Part shown: positions 52,261 through 61,831 of the stretch, piece by piece
How positions within the stretch are numbered: position 1 is the stretch's first letter
Layout: each line of letters starts with the position of its first letter
From: Pseudomonas viridiflava
GTDB taxonomy: Bacteria; Pseudomonadota; Gammaproteobacteria; Pseudomonadales; Pseudomonadaceae
Assembly (NCBI RefSeq): GCF_900582625.1
Contig: NZ_UTIQ01000001.1
Location: forward strand, 62,001-126,000
Length of the DNA stretch: 64,000 bases
Reading direction: 5' to 3'
Position numbers and translations under genes: made by a program
The notes under the pieces: generated by a model
Told to the model about the DNA's origin: nothing
What the model saw: only the letters and a program-made list of their open reading frames with translations
The model's database searches: none

Positions 52261-52947
52261 GTGAGCCACGACCTTCCCAATCTGAACGACACGCTCCTTA
52301 CGCCCATCGAGACCTCCGCCTCGCGCCCACGCATTCTGCTGCTGTACGGTTCGACCCGGCCGCGTTCCTTCAGCCGTCTTTTGGTGGAAGAAGCGGCACG
52401 ACTGCTCGAACACCTGGGCGCCGAAACACGCATCTTCAACCCCAGCGGCTTGCCCCTGCCGGATGACGTCCCAACGGAGCACCCCAAAGTGCGCGAGCTG
52501 CTCGACCTCATGGTCTGGTCGCAGGGCCAGGTGTGGTGCTCGCCCGAGCGCCACGGCGCGCTGTCCGCCGTGTTCAAAGCACAAATTGACTGGGTGCCAT
52601 TAGCCCTGGGCGCAGTGCGACCCACTCAAGGCAAAACCCTGGCTGTGATGCAGGTGTGCGGCGGTTCGCAATCGTTCAACGTGGTCAACCAGTTGCGCGT
52701 CCTCGGCCGTTGGATGCGCATGTTCACTGTCCCTAACCAATCGTCGGTACCGAAGGCGTTCCTGGAATTCGATGAACACGACCGCATGAAGCCGTCGGCG
52801 TATTACGACCGCGTCGTCGACGTGATGGAAGAACTGATGAAATTCACCCTGCTACTGCGCGACCGCCCTGACTTGGTCGACCGCTATTCAGAGCGCAATG
52901 AGTCGGCACACGCGCTGTCAGCGAGGGTGAATCAGCGGGAAATTTAG
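52261..52947 (+). CDS. arsH: ArsH-type NADPH-dependent FMN reductase
   Basis: A 228-residue flavoprotein with the ArsH pattern: [132 protein letters not shown]. ArsH oxidises trivalent methyl- and aryl-arsenicals. It starts at GTG 52261 with CGGAG 8 nt upstream, 13 bp after arsC. The GSTRPRS loop binds FMN phosphate. Confidence 0.94.
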   Translation: MSHDLPNLNDTLLTPIETSASRPRILLLYGSTRPRSFSRLLVEEAARLLEHLGAETRIFNPSGLPLPDDVPTEHPKVRELLDLMVWSQGQVWCSPERHGALSAVFKAQIDWVPLALGAVRPTQGKTLAVMQVCGGSQSFNVVNQLRVLGRWMRMFTVPNQSSVPKAFLEFDEHDRMKPSAYYDRVVDVMEELMKFTLLLRDRPDLVDRYSERNESAHALSARVNQREI

Positions 52948-52981
52948 GTGAGCGCACGCGCAACGTCGCCACCGACAGCGA

Positions 52982-53704
52982 TTAAAACCCCGCCTTGCCA
53001 ATGGACGCACCACCATCCACGAACAGCGTCTGGCCGGTAATAAAGCCGCTGTGTTCGGACAGCAGAAAGGCAATGGCTGCGGCAATTTCTTCGGGCTTGC
53101 CGAGGCGCGCCATGGGCACGCCGGCCAGGTAGCGCGCTTCACCCTCGCCGCCCGCCGGGTTGCTGGCTCGGAACAGCTCCGTTTCCGTTGGCCCTGGCGC
53201 AACGGCGTTGACGGTGATGCCAGTGGTTGCCAATTCCAGCGCCCAAGTGCGGGTAAAACTCACCATGGCCGCTTTGGCGGCGGCATAGGCGGTGCGTTCG
53301 GCAACGCCCAATACCGTGAGGCTGGAAATGTTGATCACGCGGCCCCAGCCGCGCTCGCGCATTCCCGGTAGCAGGGTTTGTGTGGCTTGCAGCGCGGCGT
53401 GCAGATTGAGCCTCATCACTGCATCGAAATCGTCAAGCTCGACCCTGCCCAACGCCTGCGGCCGCACCAGGCCGACGTTATTCACCACGCCGTCGAAGCG
53501 GTATTGCCGGGCTAATGCATCGAGTGTGTGCTGGGTCTGTTCGCGGTCGCCCAGGTCGAGCGGCAGCAGAACGCCGGGAAAATCGGCATCGCCAGCCTGG
53601 CGAGCAATACCGACAACAGTGTGCCCCGCGTCTGCCAAGGTGTGCGCCAGCGCGCGGCCGATGCCCTTGCTGGCACCGGTAATCAAAAACGTACGGTTGC
53701 TCAT
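52982..53704 (-). CDS. Short-chain dehydrogenase/reductase (FabG-like SDR)
   Basis: A 240-residue SDR: LITGASKGIGRALAHTLADAGHTVVGIAR, NNVGLVRPQ, the catalytic block NISSLTVLGVAERTAYAAAKAAM with Tyr-x-x-x-Lys, and ITGQTLFVDGGASIG at the end. It is convergent with arsH (34 bp gap) and precedes a DJ-1/PfpI-type gene upstream on the same strand. The substrate is unknown. Confidence 0.92.
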   Translation of the reverse strand: MSNRTFLITGASKGIGRALAHTLADAGHTVVGIARQAGDADFPGVLLPLDLGDREQTQHTLDALARQYRFDGVVNNVGLVRPQALGRVELDDFDAVMRLNLHAALQATQTLLPGMRERGWGRVINISSLTVLGVAERTAYAAAKAAMVSFTRTWALELATTGITVNAVAPGPTETELFRASNPAGGEGEARYLAGVPMARLGKPEEIAAAIAFLLSEHSGFITGQTLFVDGGASIGKAGF

Positions 53705-53767
53705 GCAAAACCTGCCTGTTCGACGATTTAAAAAGGGCGTGCATTCGCGCCCTGCGGCGCACCTGCG

Positions 53768-54610
53768 TTACTTCAAGCGCTCTAGCAGCGCCTTGCCAAC
53801 CTCCACCGCCGAAGCCGGGTTTTGCCCGGTGATCAACTCGCGGTCAGTGACCACATGCGCCGTCCAGTTGCTGGTGTTGCTGCTGTACGCACCGCCGGCT
53901 TTTTCCAGCGCCGTTTGCGGGTAGAACTTCATTTCGCCGCCGTTGAGCAGGGCTTTGGCGGCTTGCTCTTCGTTGTTGCTGATGACGGTCATTTTGTAGC
54001 CCGCGTAAATCCAGTCGGCGCTGGCGCTCGCCGGTTTCGCCGTCTGCAATTGCGCGGTAAAGCGCTCGGCGTCCGGCAGTGTCGACAGCAACGCAATCGG
54101 GCCATGGCACACCAGCGCCGTGGTTTTTTTGTGGGTATGGAAGTCGGTCAGCAAGCGCCCCAGGGCACGGCTATGCAGCAGGTCTTGCATGGGCGCATGG
54201 CCGCCCGGAATGTAAACGGCGTCGAACTGCTCGTAGCCGATCTGTTCGACCCGCGCGAGGCTGATGACCGGCGATTGCTCTGGGTCTGTCAGTTGTAGTT
54301 GCTCAAGCAGGCGTTGGTAGGTTTCGAGCGTGGCCGCGTCGTTGTTGAAATACATTTTATCGACGGAGCTTTTATCTACGGTCGGCGCCTTGCCGTTCGG
54401 CGTGGCGAAGGTGACGTGATGGCCGGCGTCGAGCAGCATTTTCACCGGCTGCAAGGCCTCGTTCAGGTAGAAGCCGGTGGCGAATACTTTGCCGTCTTTC
54501 AGGTCCAGGCTGGCGGAGTCGGAGAGCACCACGAGTACGTTCGCGGCATTGGCAGTCAGGCTGCTGCCGACCAGGGCGGTGGCCAGGGCGATGCGGGTCA
54601 GTCGTTTCAT
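53768..54610 (-). CDS. DJ-1/PfpI-family protein with signal peptide
   Basis: A 280-residue type 1 glutamine-amidotransferase-like protein. The start at 54610 gives an apparent signal peptide (LTRIALATALVGSSLTANAAN). The core is VLVVLSDSASLDLKDGKVFATGFYLNEALQPVKMLLDAGHHVTFATPNG, the elbow LVCHGPIALLS with its Cys, and IPGGHAPMQDL. It is most similar to Hsp31/YedU-type chaperone/glyoxalase proteins, with export unusual. It is divergent from a LysR gene, whose product may control it. Confidence 0.88.
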   Translation of the reverse strand: MKRLTRIALATALVGSSLTANAANVLVVLSDSASLDLKDGKVFATGFYLNEALQPVKMLLDAGHHVTFATPNGKAPTVDKSSVDKMYFNNDAATLETYQRLLEQLQLTDPEQSPVISLARVEQIGYEQFDAVYIPGGHAPMQDLLHSRALGRLLTDFHTHKKTTALVCHGPIALLSTLPDAERFTAQLQTAKPASASADWIYAGYKMTVISNNEEQAAKALLNGGEMKFYPQTALEKAGGAYSSNTSNWTAHVVTDRELITGQNPASAVEVGKALLERLK

Positions 54611-54727
54611 GTCGAGTCCAAAAATTCCCAGGTGATCGTGCGTCACCTCTTGGCTAGACACTGTATTGATGCGTTAAATGATGAGAAACGACCTAGACCG
54701 CAAATCATTTGGCCCCAGGAAGCAATA

Positions 54728-55633
54728 ATGCCGCGTAAATTCGATCACTTGGGTGATGTGGAAGCCTTTATCCGCGTGGTGGAACAAGGCACCGTCAGCG
54801 CCGCCGCCGTTGCGCTGGGCACCACGCCCTCGGTGCTCAGCCGGGCGTTGGCCCGGCTTGAAACGCGCCTGGGGGTGCAACTGCTGCGACGTACTACCCG
54901 CCGATTGAGCCTGACCGACGCCGGCACGCTGTATCTGGAGCAGACGCGTCAAGCCTTTGCCCAGATTGAGCAGGTGGAACACACCATTCGTGGCCAGGAC
55001 GGCGAGCTGAGCGGCCGCGTGCGCATGAGCGTACCGACTACATACGGGCATTACCGGCTGCCGCCGCTGCTTAGCGCGTTTGCCCGCCACTACCCTGCCG
55101 TGCAGGTGGAACTGAGCATCACCAATCGCAACGTCGACCTCGTTGCCGAGGGCTACGACCTGGCCATTCGCCTGGGCCAGCTGCCTGACAGCGGCCTAGT
55201 GGGTCGCACCCTGGAAGCGGCGCGCTTGTCGTTGGTGGCCTCGCCCGACTACCTGGCGCGAGCGGGCGAACCTGCGACGCTCGAGCACTTGAGCGAGCAC
55301 GTGTGTTTGCCCTTCATCATGCCCAGCAGCGGCAAGGTCGCGCCCTGGTTGTTTCGGGTTGAGGGTCAGGACGTGGACTGGATACCCCACGCCAACGTAG
55401 TGGTCTCGGACGATGTACTCGGTGTGGTTTCCCTGGCGCAAAGCGGTATGGGCATTTGCCAGACCTACGACTTCATCAGTCGCGAGCGTGTGCAGCGCGG
55501 CGAACTGGTGGAGATTCTGCAGCCACTTAGCGGGCGCAGCCGGCCCTTTTCCATCATCTACGCGCCACACCGACAGCTGTCTGCGGCGGCCCGGGCGTTG
55601 ATTGATTTTATGGCCGCGAACACAAGGGCGTGA
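54728..55633 (+). CDS. LysR-family transcriptional regulator
   Basis: A 301-residue LysR protein: wHTH VEAFIRVVEQGTVSAAAVALGTTPSVLSRALARLETRLGVQLLRRTTRRLSLTDAG and an effector domain ending AAARALIDFMAANTRA. It starts at ATG 54728 and is divergent from the DJ-1/PfpI gene (117 bp between starts). The CrgA/YafC-like group is often found beside oxidoreductase or hydrolase genes. Confidence 0.93.
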   Translation: MPRKFDHLGDVEAFIRVVEQGTVSAAAVALGTTPSVLSRALARLETRLGVQLLRRTTRRLSLTDAGTLYLEQTRQAFAQIEQVEHTIRGQDGELSGRVRMSVPTTYGHYRLPPLLSAFARHYPAVQVELSITNRNVDLVAEGYDLAIRLGQLPDSGLVGRTLEAARLSLVASPDYLARAGEPATLEHLSEHVCLPFIMPSSGKVAPWLFRVEGQDVDWIPHANVVVSDDVLGVVSLAQSGMGICQTYDFISRERVQRGELVEILQPLSGRSRPFSIIYAPHRQLSAAARALIDFMAANTRA

Positions 55634-55805
55634 TTGGCGGCTTTGCCTGTAGGCCGTCCACATCCTTCCCGCCAAATCTTCCTTCCTCCTTTGGGTAAAA
55701 ACGGTGCAGCCCCGCCCGAAAAGCGTGCGCGGGCGTAACGTTTCGATCCACCGCCTTGAAAAGAATCCCGTGCTAGAGCCTTCGCGCACCCTGGCCTTAA
55801 TTTTG

Positions 55806-55825
55806 CTTTTACATGTACATACAAG
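55806..55825. promoter_or_regulatory. Imperfect dyad before the oxidase-transporter-lyase operon
   Basis: CTTTTACATGTACATACAAG is an imperfect inverted repeat (CTT-TA...TA-AAG ends) 31 bp before ATG 55856. The ACAAG/CTTGT ends resemble sites of the HutC group of GntR repressors, which control histidine use in pseudomonads. No such regulator gene is in the window. A candidate only. Confidence 0.4.
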
Positions 55826-55855
55826 CTAATACATCGGCTTCCTTTGGATGATTTT

Positions 55856-56986
55856 ATGCATGACGTAGCAGTAATCGGTCTTGGCGCCATGGGCAGTGCC
55901 GCCATGCATTTTCTGGCGCAGCGCGGGCTGAAAGTGCTGGGCTTGGAAGCGGCGAAACCGGCCCATGCCGGCAGTTCGTCGCACGGCGACAGTCGCCTGA
56001 TTCGCCTGGGTTATTTCGAGGGCGATGATTACGTACCGCTGGGCCGCCGCGCGTATGAAAACTGGCGCGCGCTGGAAGCGGCGTCCGGCGAGGCGCTGTT
56101 GCAGGTAACGGGCGTTCTGCACATCGGCCGTGCCGACAGCAAGATTGTGGACGGCACACGTCGGGCATGTGAGAACCATGAACTGCCCTACACCCTGCTG
56201 GATGCGCAACGCGTTCGCGCGCAGTACCCGCAGTTCGCGTTGGCGGACGACGAGGTGGGTTTGTTCGAAGCCCAAGGCGGTTTTGTTCGGCCCGAGCGTG
56301 CGATTCGGGCGTTCCTGCGCCTCGCTGAAAACGCTGGCGCCACGCTGCGCACGGGCGAGCGGGTTACCCACCTCGACAGCGGCGATGCCGGCGTCACGCT
56401 GCATACCGAGTTCGGCCGCTATCAGGCACGCCGCGTGATCGTCGCCACCGGGCCGTGGATTGCCGAATTGGTGCCGCAGTTGCGTGGCCGTGCGCAGCCA
56501 ATCAAACAGGTGGTGGCCTGGTACCGCACACCCGAGGGCGTGCAGGCCGACCCCAGCCAAATGCCGGTGTTCCTGCGTGACCTTGGCCAGCAAGGTTCCT
56601 ACTTTGGTTTTGGCGATATCGACGGCCACGGCATCAAGGTGGGCCTGCATTGTCATTTCCGCGAGCCCATCGACCCCAACCTGCCGAACCCGCCGGTGAA
56701 CGCCGAAGACCTCAACCTGCTCGACAACTTCGTGGCCCGCTACCTGCCGACGTGGGCGGGGCAGCGCCAGCGCGCCGACACCTGCCGCTACACCTTGCTG
56801 CCGAGCGAAGACTTCCTGGTCGACCTTCACCCCGAAGACCCCAACCTGGTGATTGCCTCGCCCTGTTCAGGCCACGGTTTCAAATTCGCCAGCGCCTTGG
56901 GCGAGGCCTTGGCCGACCTGGCAAGTGATGGCCACACGCAACTGCCGATTCAAAGCTTTTCGTTCCAGCGACACGGCTTCACTTGA
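55856..56986 (+). CDS. solA: SolA/monomeric sarcosine oxidase-like FAD amine oxidase
   Basis: A 376-residue flavoenzyme. The ADP-binding motif is VIGLGAMGSAAMHFLAQRGLKVLGLE, and HGDSRLIRLGYFEGDDYVPLGRRAYENWRALE matches the sarcosine oxidase/N-methyltryptophan oxidase branch. The Cys that carries FAD covalently in those enzymes is in DTCRYTLLPSEDF (about residue 306). Substrates are N-methyl amino acids or similar secondary amines, releasing formaldehyde and H2O2. It is the first gene of an operon with an amino-acid importer and a lyase-like protein. ATG 55856 is preferred over TTG 55844. Confidence 0.9.
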   Translation: MHDVAVIGLGAMGSAAMHFLAQRGLKVLGLEAAKPAHAGSSSHGDSRLIRLGYFEGDDYVPLGRRAYENWRALEAASGEALLQVTGVLHIGRADSKIVDGTRRACENHELPYTLLDAQRVRAQYPQFALADDEVGLFEAQGGFVRPERAIRAFLRLAENAGATLRTGERVTHLDSGDAGVTLHTEFGRYQARRVIVATGPWIAELVPQLRGRAQPIKQVVAWYRTPEGVQADPSQMPVFLRDLGQQGSYFGFGDIDGHGIKVGLHCHFREPIDPNLPNPPVNAEDLNLLDNFVARYLPTWAGQRQRADTCRYTLLPSEDFLVDLHPEDPNLVIASPCSGHGFKFASALGEALADLASDGHTQLPIQSFSFQRHGFT

Positions 56987-57060
56987 TGCATCGCTTTACC
57001 GCTGCGCCGTTATTCGAGCTTTTGATTCCATAACCAGGCCCACCCAACAGGATGATTTCG

Positions 57061-57912
57061 ATGCTTAATGCGAAAAGACTTAGCGCTACCGCCCTCCTCA
57101 CCCTTAGCTTGCTGGCGGCCGCGACGGCCAGCCAGGCCAAGGAGTGGAACGCCGTAAAAATCGCCACCGAGGGCAGCTACGAGCCGTGGAACCTGACCCT
57201 GCCGGGCGGCAAGATCAGTGGCTTCGAACCCGAGCTGATGGAGATTCTGTGCCAGCGCCTGAAGATGAAATGCGATGTGCACGTGCAAAACTGGGACGGC
57301 ATGATCGCCAGCCTCAACGCCGGTAAATTCGACGTGCTGATGGACGCCATCGTCATCACCCCGGAGCGCAAGGAAGTGATGGATTTCTCCATTCCCTACG
57401 CCCGCACGCCCGCCAGCTTCGCCTCGATGGACGCCAACTTGCTGCCCGGTAAAACCGGCCAGGCCAACGCCCTGACCCTGAGCACCGACGCCGCGCAAAT
57501 CAAGCCAGCCGTCGAAGCCCTGCGCAAAGCGCTGGATGGCAAAACCATCGGCATCGCATCGGGCACCGTGTACACGCCCTTTATCGACACCTACTTCAAA
57601 GACGTCGCCACCATCCGCGAATACAGCACCTCGGCCGACGCCGTGCTCGACCTGACCGCTGGCCGCATCGACGTGGTGTTCGACGACGTGACGTTCCTCA
57701 ATTCCCTCATGGAAAAAGCCGACAACAAAGGCCTGGTTTACACCGGCCCAGAAATCGCCGGCCCGATCTGGGGCGAAGGCGAAGCCCTGGCGTTTCGCAA
57801 GGCCGACACCGATCTGAAAGCCAAATTCGACGGCGCATTGAAAGAGGCCATCGCCGACGGCACGGTGAAAAAGCTCAGCGAAAAATGGTTCAAGGTCGAC
57901 CTCACTCCATGA
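57061..57912 (+). CDS. Amino acid ABC transporter substrate-binding protein
   Basis: A 283-residue family-3 binding protein with a signal peptide (about residues 1-26, cleavage near SQA-KEW). The mature start VKIATEGSYEPWNLTLPGGKISGFEPELMEILCQRLKMKCDVHVQNWDGMIASLNAGKFDVLMDAIVITPERKEVMDFS fits arginine/lysine/histidine or opine-type binding proteins. AGGAT is 9 nt before ATG 57061. It follows the oxidase gene and is followed by a stem-loop and two permease genes. The ligand may be the oxidase substrate. Confidence 0.93.
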   Translation: MLNAKRLSATALLTLSLLAAATASQAKEWNAVKIATEGSYEPWNLTLPGGKISGFEPELMEILCQRLKMKCDVHVQNWDGMIASLNAGKFDVLMDAIVITPERKEVMDFSIPYARTPASFASMDANLLPGKTGQANALTLSTDAAQIKPAVEALRKALDGKTIGIASGTVYTPFIDTYFKDVATIREYSTSADAVLDLTAGRIDVVFDDVTFLNSLMEKADNKGLVYTGPEIAGPIWGEGEALAFRKADTDLKAKFDGALKEAIADGTVKKLSEKWFKVDLTP

Positions 57913-57919
57913 GTGCTCA

Positions 57920-57937
57920 GCCCGGTTAACGCCGGGC
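57920..57937 (+). other. Intercistronic stem-loop after the binding-protein gene
   Basis: GCCCGG pairs with CCGGGC (57920-57925, 57932-57937) around TTAACG, just past the binding-protein stop and before the permease ribosome site. Such hairpins often stabilise the upstream message and keep the binding protein more abundant than the membrane parts. Confidence 0.6.
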
Positions 57938-57959
57938 GCTTTGTTGAAAAGGAGACAGC

Positions 57960-58682
57960 ATGAACCTTGTGCAACTGCTGGGTTTTAGCGATCAGGGTTG
58001 GGGCTCGGCGTTATTACAGGCCGCCGGCATGACCCTTGTGCTCACCGCCGCCGCGCTGCTGGTGGGCGCGGTGTTCGGCGGCCTGGTGGCCGCGGCGAAA
58101 CTGTCGAAACGGCGCGCGTTGCGCTGGGTCGGCGAGCTGTATTCCATTCTGTTTCGCGGCATTCCGGAGCTGCTGATCATCTACCTGTTCTACTTCGGTG
58201 GCGGCACGATGGTCTCGGCCGTGGCAAGCCTGTTCGGCGGCAGCGGCTATGTCGACTTGCCGCCGTTTGCCATCGGCGCCCTGGCGGTGGGGCTGATTAG
58301 CGGCTCATACCAAGCCGAGGTGTATCGCGGCGCCTACAAGGCCGTGCCGGTGGGTGAACTTGAAGCGGCGGCCGCTATCGGCATGAGCCCCGGCCAGCGG
58401 CTGCGCCATGTGCTCATTCCTCAGGTGATGCGGTATGCGCTGCCGGGGCTGGGCAACGTCTGGCAAATGACCCTCAAGGACTCTGCGCTGATCTCGGTAA
58501 TCGGTCTGGTGGAGCTGATGCGCGCCAGCCAGGTAGCCGCCGGTTCAACGCGGCAGTACTTCACCTTTTACATCGTTGGCGGTATCGGCTACCTGCTGCT
58601 CACCTGGGCGTCCAGCCGCGTGTTCAGTCGGGCCGAAGCGCGGGTGCGCCGCACCCAGCGCGCTAACTTCCTGTCGCCATAG
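57960..58682 (+). CDS. Amino acid ABC transporter permease
   Basis: A 240-residue permease of the HisQ/ArtQ type. The coupling EAA loop AEVYRGAYKAVPVGELEAAAAIGMSPGQRLRHVLIPQVMRYALPGLGNVWQ is intact; LYSILFRGIPELLIIYLFYFGG is the family signature. GGAGA lies 5 nt before the ATG. It pairs with the next permease, 10 bp downstream. Confidence 0.94.
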   Translation: MNLVQLLGFSDQGWGSALLQAAGMTLVLTAAALLVGAVFGGLVAAAKLSKRRALRWVGELYSILFRGIPELLIIYLFYFGGGTMVSAVASLFGGSGYVDLPPFAIGALAVGLISGSYQAEVYRGAYKAVPVGELEAAAAIGMSPGQRLRHVLIPQVMRYALPGLGNVWQMTLKDSALISVIGLVELMRASQVAAGSTRQYFTFYIVGGIGYLLLTWASSRVFSRAEARVRRTQRANFLSP

Positions 58683-58692
58683 AGGTTGACCC

Positions 58693-59445
58693 ATGCTCGA
58701 CCTGCCTTTTCTCACCAGCACCCTGCTCAAACTGCTGGCCGCGCTGCCCACCACGCTGAGCCTGTTTTTTGCCTCGTTGGTGGTGGGCCTCGCGTGGTCT
58801 TTGGTGATTGTCGCGATGCGCGTCAGCCGCTGGCCGTGGTTCAGCTTGCCGGCGCGCGGTTATATCGCTCTCTTTCGCGGCACGCCGCTGATGATTCAGA
58901 TGTTCCTGATCTACTACGGCCTCGGGCAATTTCCGCTGGTGCGCGAAAGCTTTGCCTGGTCGGTGCTGCGCTCGCCTTATGGCTGCGCGATTGTGTCGCT
59001 GGCCTTGTGCACAGCCGGTTACACCGCCGAGATCATTCGCGGTGGCTTGCTGAGCGTGCCGCACGGGCAAATCGAAGCCGGCATGGCCATCGGCCTGTCC
59101 CGCTGGCAATTGCTGTACCGCATCATCCTGCCGGTGACCCTGCGCCAAGCCCTGCCGGCGTACTCCACCGAGGCGGTGCTGCTGGTGAAATCCACCGCAC
59201 TGGCCAGCCTGCTGACCGTGTGGGACGTGACCGGCGTGGCTCAGCAAATCATCCAGCGCAGCTACCGCACCATGGAAGTGTTTGCCTGCGCGGCGCTGAT
59301 TTACCTGGTGCTGAATTTCCTCGTCGTGCGCGCCGTGGGCTGGTTTGAAAGTCGCCTGGCCATTCCCGCACGGCCCCGGCAAGACGCCAGCGCCTCGCCC
59401 GCCCCTGTTCCCTCCACCGAAAACAAGTTGCCTGGAGCGCCATGA
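58693..59445 (+). CDS. Amino acid ABC transporter permease
   Basis: A 250-residue permease of the HisM/ArtM type with [25 protein letters not shown] and the EAA loop [46 protein letters not shown]. It has an extra Pro/Ala/Ser-rich C-terminal tail (about 25 residues) not usual for the family. It overlaps the ATPase gene by ATGA. Confidence 0.93.
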   Translation: MLDLPFLTSTLLKLLAALPTTLSLFFASLVVGLAWSLVIVAMRVSRWPWFSLPARGYIALFRGTPLMIQMFLIYYGLGQFPLVRESFAWSVLRSPYGCAIVSLALCTAGYTAEIIRGGLLSVPHGQIEAGMAIGLSRWQLLYRIILPVTLRQALPAYSTEAVLLVKSTALASLLTVWDVTGVAQQIIQRSYRTMEVFACAALIYLVLNFLVVRAVGWFESRLAIPARPRQDASASPAPVPSTENKLPGAP

Positions 59446-60230
59446 CTTCTCCTGCCCCGACCCTCACGGTTGCCAATATCCATAAATCCTATGGCAGCGC
59501 CCATGTGCTCAAAGGCATCGACCTGCAGGCCAACAAAGGCGACGTCATCTCCATACTCGGCGCCAGCGGCTCGGGTAAAAGTACCTTTCTTCGCTGCATC
59601 AACCTGCTGGAAACGCCGGACGAGGGCAGCATTCAAGTGGGCGATGAACACATCGCCCTGCATCGCAAACGCGACGGCTCCATGGCCGCGACCAACCGCA
59701 AACAGGTGGAGCGTATGCGGGCGCGTCTGGGCATGGTGTTTCAAAGTTTCAATTTGTGGTCGCACATGACCGTGCTGCAAAACGTGATGGAAGGCCCGCT
59801 GCGGGTGCTCAAACGCCCTCGCGCCGAATGCCTGCACGACGCCGAACAGCTGCTGCAAAAAGTTGGTTTGTACGAGCGACGCGACTACTACCCGGCGCAC
59901 CTGTCAGGCGGCCAACAACAACGCGTCGCCATCGCTCGCGCCCTGGCCATGAACCCGGAAGTGCTGCTGTTCGACGAACCCACCTCGGCCCTCGACCCGG
60001 AGCTGGTGGGCGAAGTGCTGCGCGTGATGCGCGGTCTGGCCGAAGAAGGCCGCACCATGCTGGTGGTCACCCACGAAATGGGCTTTGCCCGGCATGTATC
60101 GAACCGCCTGGTGTTTATGCACCAAGGCCTGGTCGACGTTACCGGCACCCCGGACGAACTCTTCGACGGCCCTGCCAGCGAACGTTTCCGCCAATTCATT
60201 TCCAGCCACCAACTGCGGAGCACCGAATGA
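59442..60230 (+). CDS. Amino acid ABC transporter ATPase (HisP-like)
   Basis: A 262-residue ATPase: Walker [13 protein letters not shown]-loop [22 protein letters not shown] (a typical HisP/OccP stretch), signature LSGGQQQR, Walker [16 protein letters not shown]-loop [21 protein letters not shown]. All motifs are intact. It overlaps the lyase-like gene by ATGA, so the lyase-like protein is produced with the importer. Confidence 0.95.
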   Translation: MTSPAPTLTVANIHKSYGSAHVLKGIDLQANKGDVISILGASGSGKSTFLRCINLLETPDEGSIQVGDEHIALHRKRDGSMAATNRKQVERMRARLGMVFQSFNLWSHMTVLQNVMEGPLRVLKRPRAECLHDAEQLLQKVGLYERRDYYPAHLSGGQQQRVAIARALAMNPEVLLFDEPTSALDPELVGEVLRVMRGLAEEGRTMLVVTHEMGFARHVSNRLVFMHQGLVDVTGTPDELFDGPASERFRQFISSHQLRSTE

Positions 60231-61831
60231 CCTCGCCGGCGTTGTTGAACCTGCCAACCCATCCCGCTATCCCGGTGGTGATCGACAGCACACCCTTAAC
60301 CTTTCGCCAGGTGGTGGCAGTGGCTCGTCACAGCGCGCGTCTGGAACTATCGCCACAGGCCTGGCAACGGGTGGAGGCCGCGCGGGCGATTGTTGAGCAC
60401 ATCGTACTCAGCGGCGAGCGCGCCTATGGCATCAATACTGGCCTGGGCGCGCTGTGCAACGTGGCCTTGCAAGGCGAGCAACTGGCGCAGCTCTCGCGCA
60501 ATACCCTGCTCAGCCATGCGTGCGGCGTGGGTGCCGCGCTGCCGGTTGAGCAAACCCGCGCCATCATGTGCGCCGCCGTCAACAACTTCGCTCACGGCCG
60601 CTCGGGCTTGCAGCGCTCGGTGCTGCAAGGGTTGCTGGACTTGCTCAACCACGGCATCACCCCCTGCGTTCCGGCCCAGGGTTCGGTGGGCTACCTCACC
60701 CACATGGCGCACGTCGGCATCGCCTTGCTGGGCATGGGTGACGTCAGCTACCGCGGCCAGCGCATCAGCGCTGCGCAGGCCTTGGCCGACGCCAACCTGG
60801 CGCCCGTGCAGCTTGCCGCCAAAGACGGCCTCAGCCTGGTAAACGGCACCCCCTGCATGACTGGGCTGGCCTGCCTCGCACTCGCCGACGCGTGGCAATT
60901 GGCAGACTGGGCAGACGTGATCGGCGCCATGAGTTTTGAAGCCCTGGGCGGCCAGCTCAACGCCTTTGACGAAGCGGTGCTCGCCCTCAAACCACACCCC
61001 GGCATGCAACAGGTCGGCACACACCTGCGCGCGCTCTTGGCCGGCAGCAAGCGCCTGGCCAGCCAGCGAAACCTGCGCACCCAGGACGCCCTGAGCATTC
61101 GCTCCATTCCACAAATACACGGCGCGTGCCGCGACCAGATCGCCCACGCCCAGGCGCAAATCAACATCGAACTGGCCTCGGTCAGCGACAACCCGCTGCT
61201 GCTCGGCACGCCGGATAACTACCGCGTGATGTCGCAAGCCAACCCCCATGGCGAATCGGTCGCCATGGCCGCCGACCTGCTGTGCATCGCCGTCGCCGAA
61301 CTGGCCGGCGTGGCCGAGCGCCGCCTGGACCGGCTAATCAACCCGCTGGTCAGCGGCCTGCCCGCCTTTCTTGTGGCGCAGCCTGGGGTCAACTCAGGAA
61401 TGATGATCGCCCAATACGTCGCCGCCGCCCTGGTCGGCGAAAACCGCCAACTAGCCCAGCCGGCCGTGGTCGACAATTTCGTCACTTCCGGCCTGCAAGA
61501 AGATCACCTGAGCCTGGGCACCAGCGCCGCACTCAAGCTGCTCAAAGCCGTGGAAAACAGCTACCGCGTGCTTGCCATCGAATACCTGCTAGCCGGCCAG
61601 GCCTTCGAACTGCTCACCCTGGAAACCTTCGGCATTGGCACCGACCACGCCTGGCACGGCCTGCGCCAACACGTACCGGCCTACGACCAGGACCGCTGGC
61701 TGGCACCCGACATCGAAACGGTGTTTCAACTGCTAAGAAATACTGAAGCGGTGTTGAACTGGCCTGACGTGGGGAGCGAGCCGCCAAGTGGGGATGGGAC
61801 GGGTGAGGCGGCGTTTAGGCAGAGGGCGTAA
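60227..61831 (+). CDS. Histidine-ammonia-lyase-superfamily protein lacking the MIO triad
   Basis: A 534-residue member of the HAL/PAL/TAL superfamily. The early loop [11 protein letters not shown] (about 66-76), [30 protein letters not shown] and LQEDHLSLG match active-site regions of histidine ammonia-lyase. The segment GSVG followed by Ala-Ser-Gly-Asp, which makes the MIO prosthetic group, is replaced by [11 protein letters not shown] (about 152-162), three residues shorter. Without MIO the normal ammonia elimination is not expected. It is the last gene of the operon (ATGA overlap with the ATPase). A short polar tail (about 25 residues) extends the C-terminus. Confidence 0.88.
   Translation: MTSPALLNLPTHPAIPVVIDSTPLTFRQVVAVARHSARLELSPQAWQRVEAARAIVEHIVLSGERAYGINTGLGALCNVALQGEQLAQLSRNTLLSHACGVGAALPVEQTRAIMCAAVNNFAHGRSGLQRSVLQGLLDLLNHGITPCVPAQGSVGYLTHMAHVGIALLGMGDVSYRGQRISAAQALADANLAPVQLAAKDGLSLVNGTPCMTGLACLALADAWQLADWADVIGAMSFEALGGQLNAFDEAVLALKPHPGMQQVGTHLRALLAGSKRLASQRNLRTQDALSIRSIPQIHGACRDQIAHAQAQINIELASVSDNPLLLGTPDNYRVMSQANPHGESVAMAADLLCIAVAELAGVAERRLDRLINPLVSGLPAFLVAQPGVNSGMMIAQYVAAALVGENRQLAQPAVVDNFVTSGLQEDHLSLGTSAALKLLKAVENSYRVLAIEYLLAGQAFELLTLETFGIGTDHAWHGLRQHVPAYDQDRWLAPDIETVFQLLRNTEAVLNWPDVGSEPPSGDGTGEAAFRQRA

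Noticed and set aside
59756..60226. A longer N-terminus for the lyase-like protein, reading through the ATPase gene region in another frame
   Set aside because: The upstream part is a shadow of the ATPase gene; the ATGA-coupled ATG at 60227 gives the normal family N-terminus.
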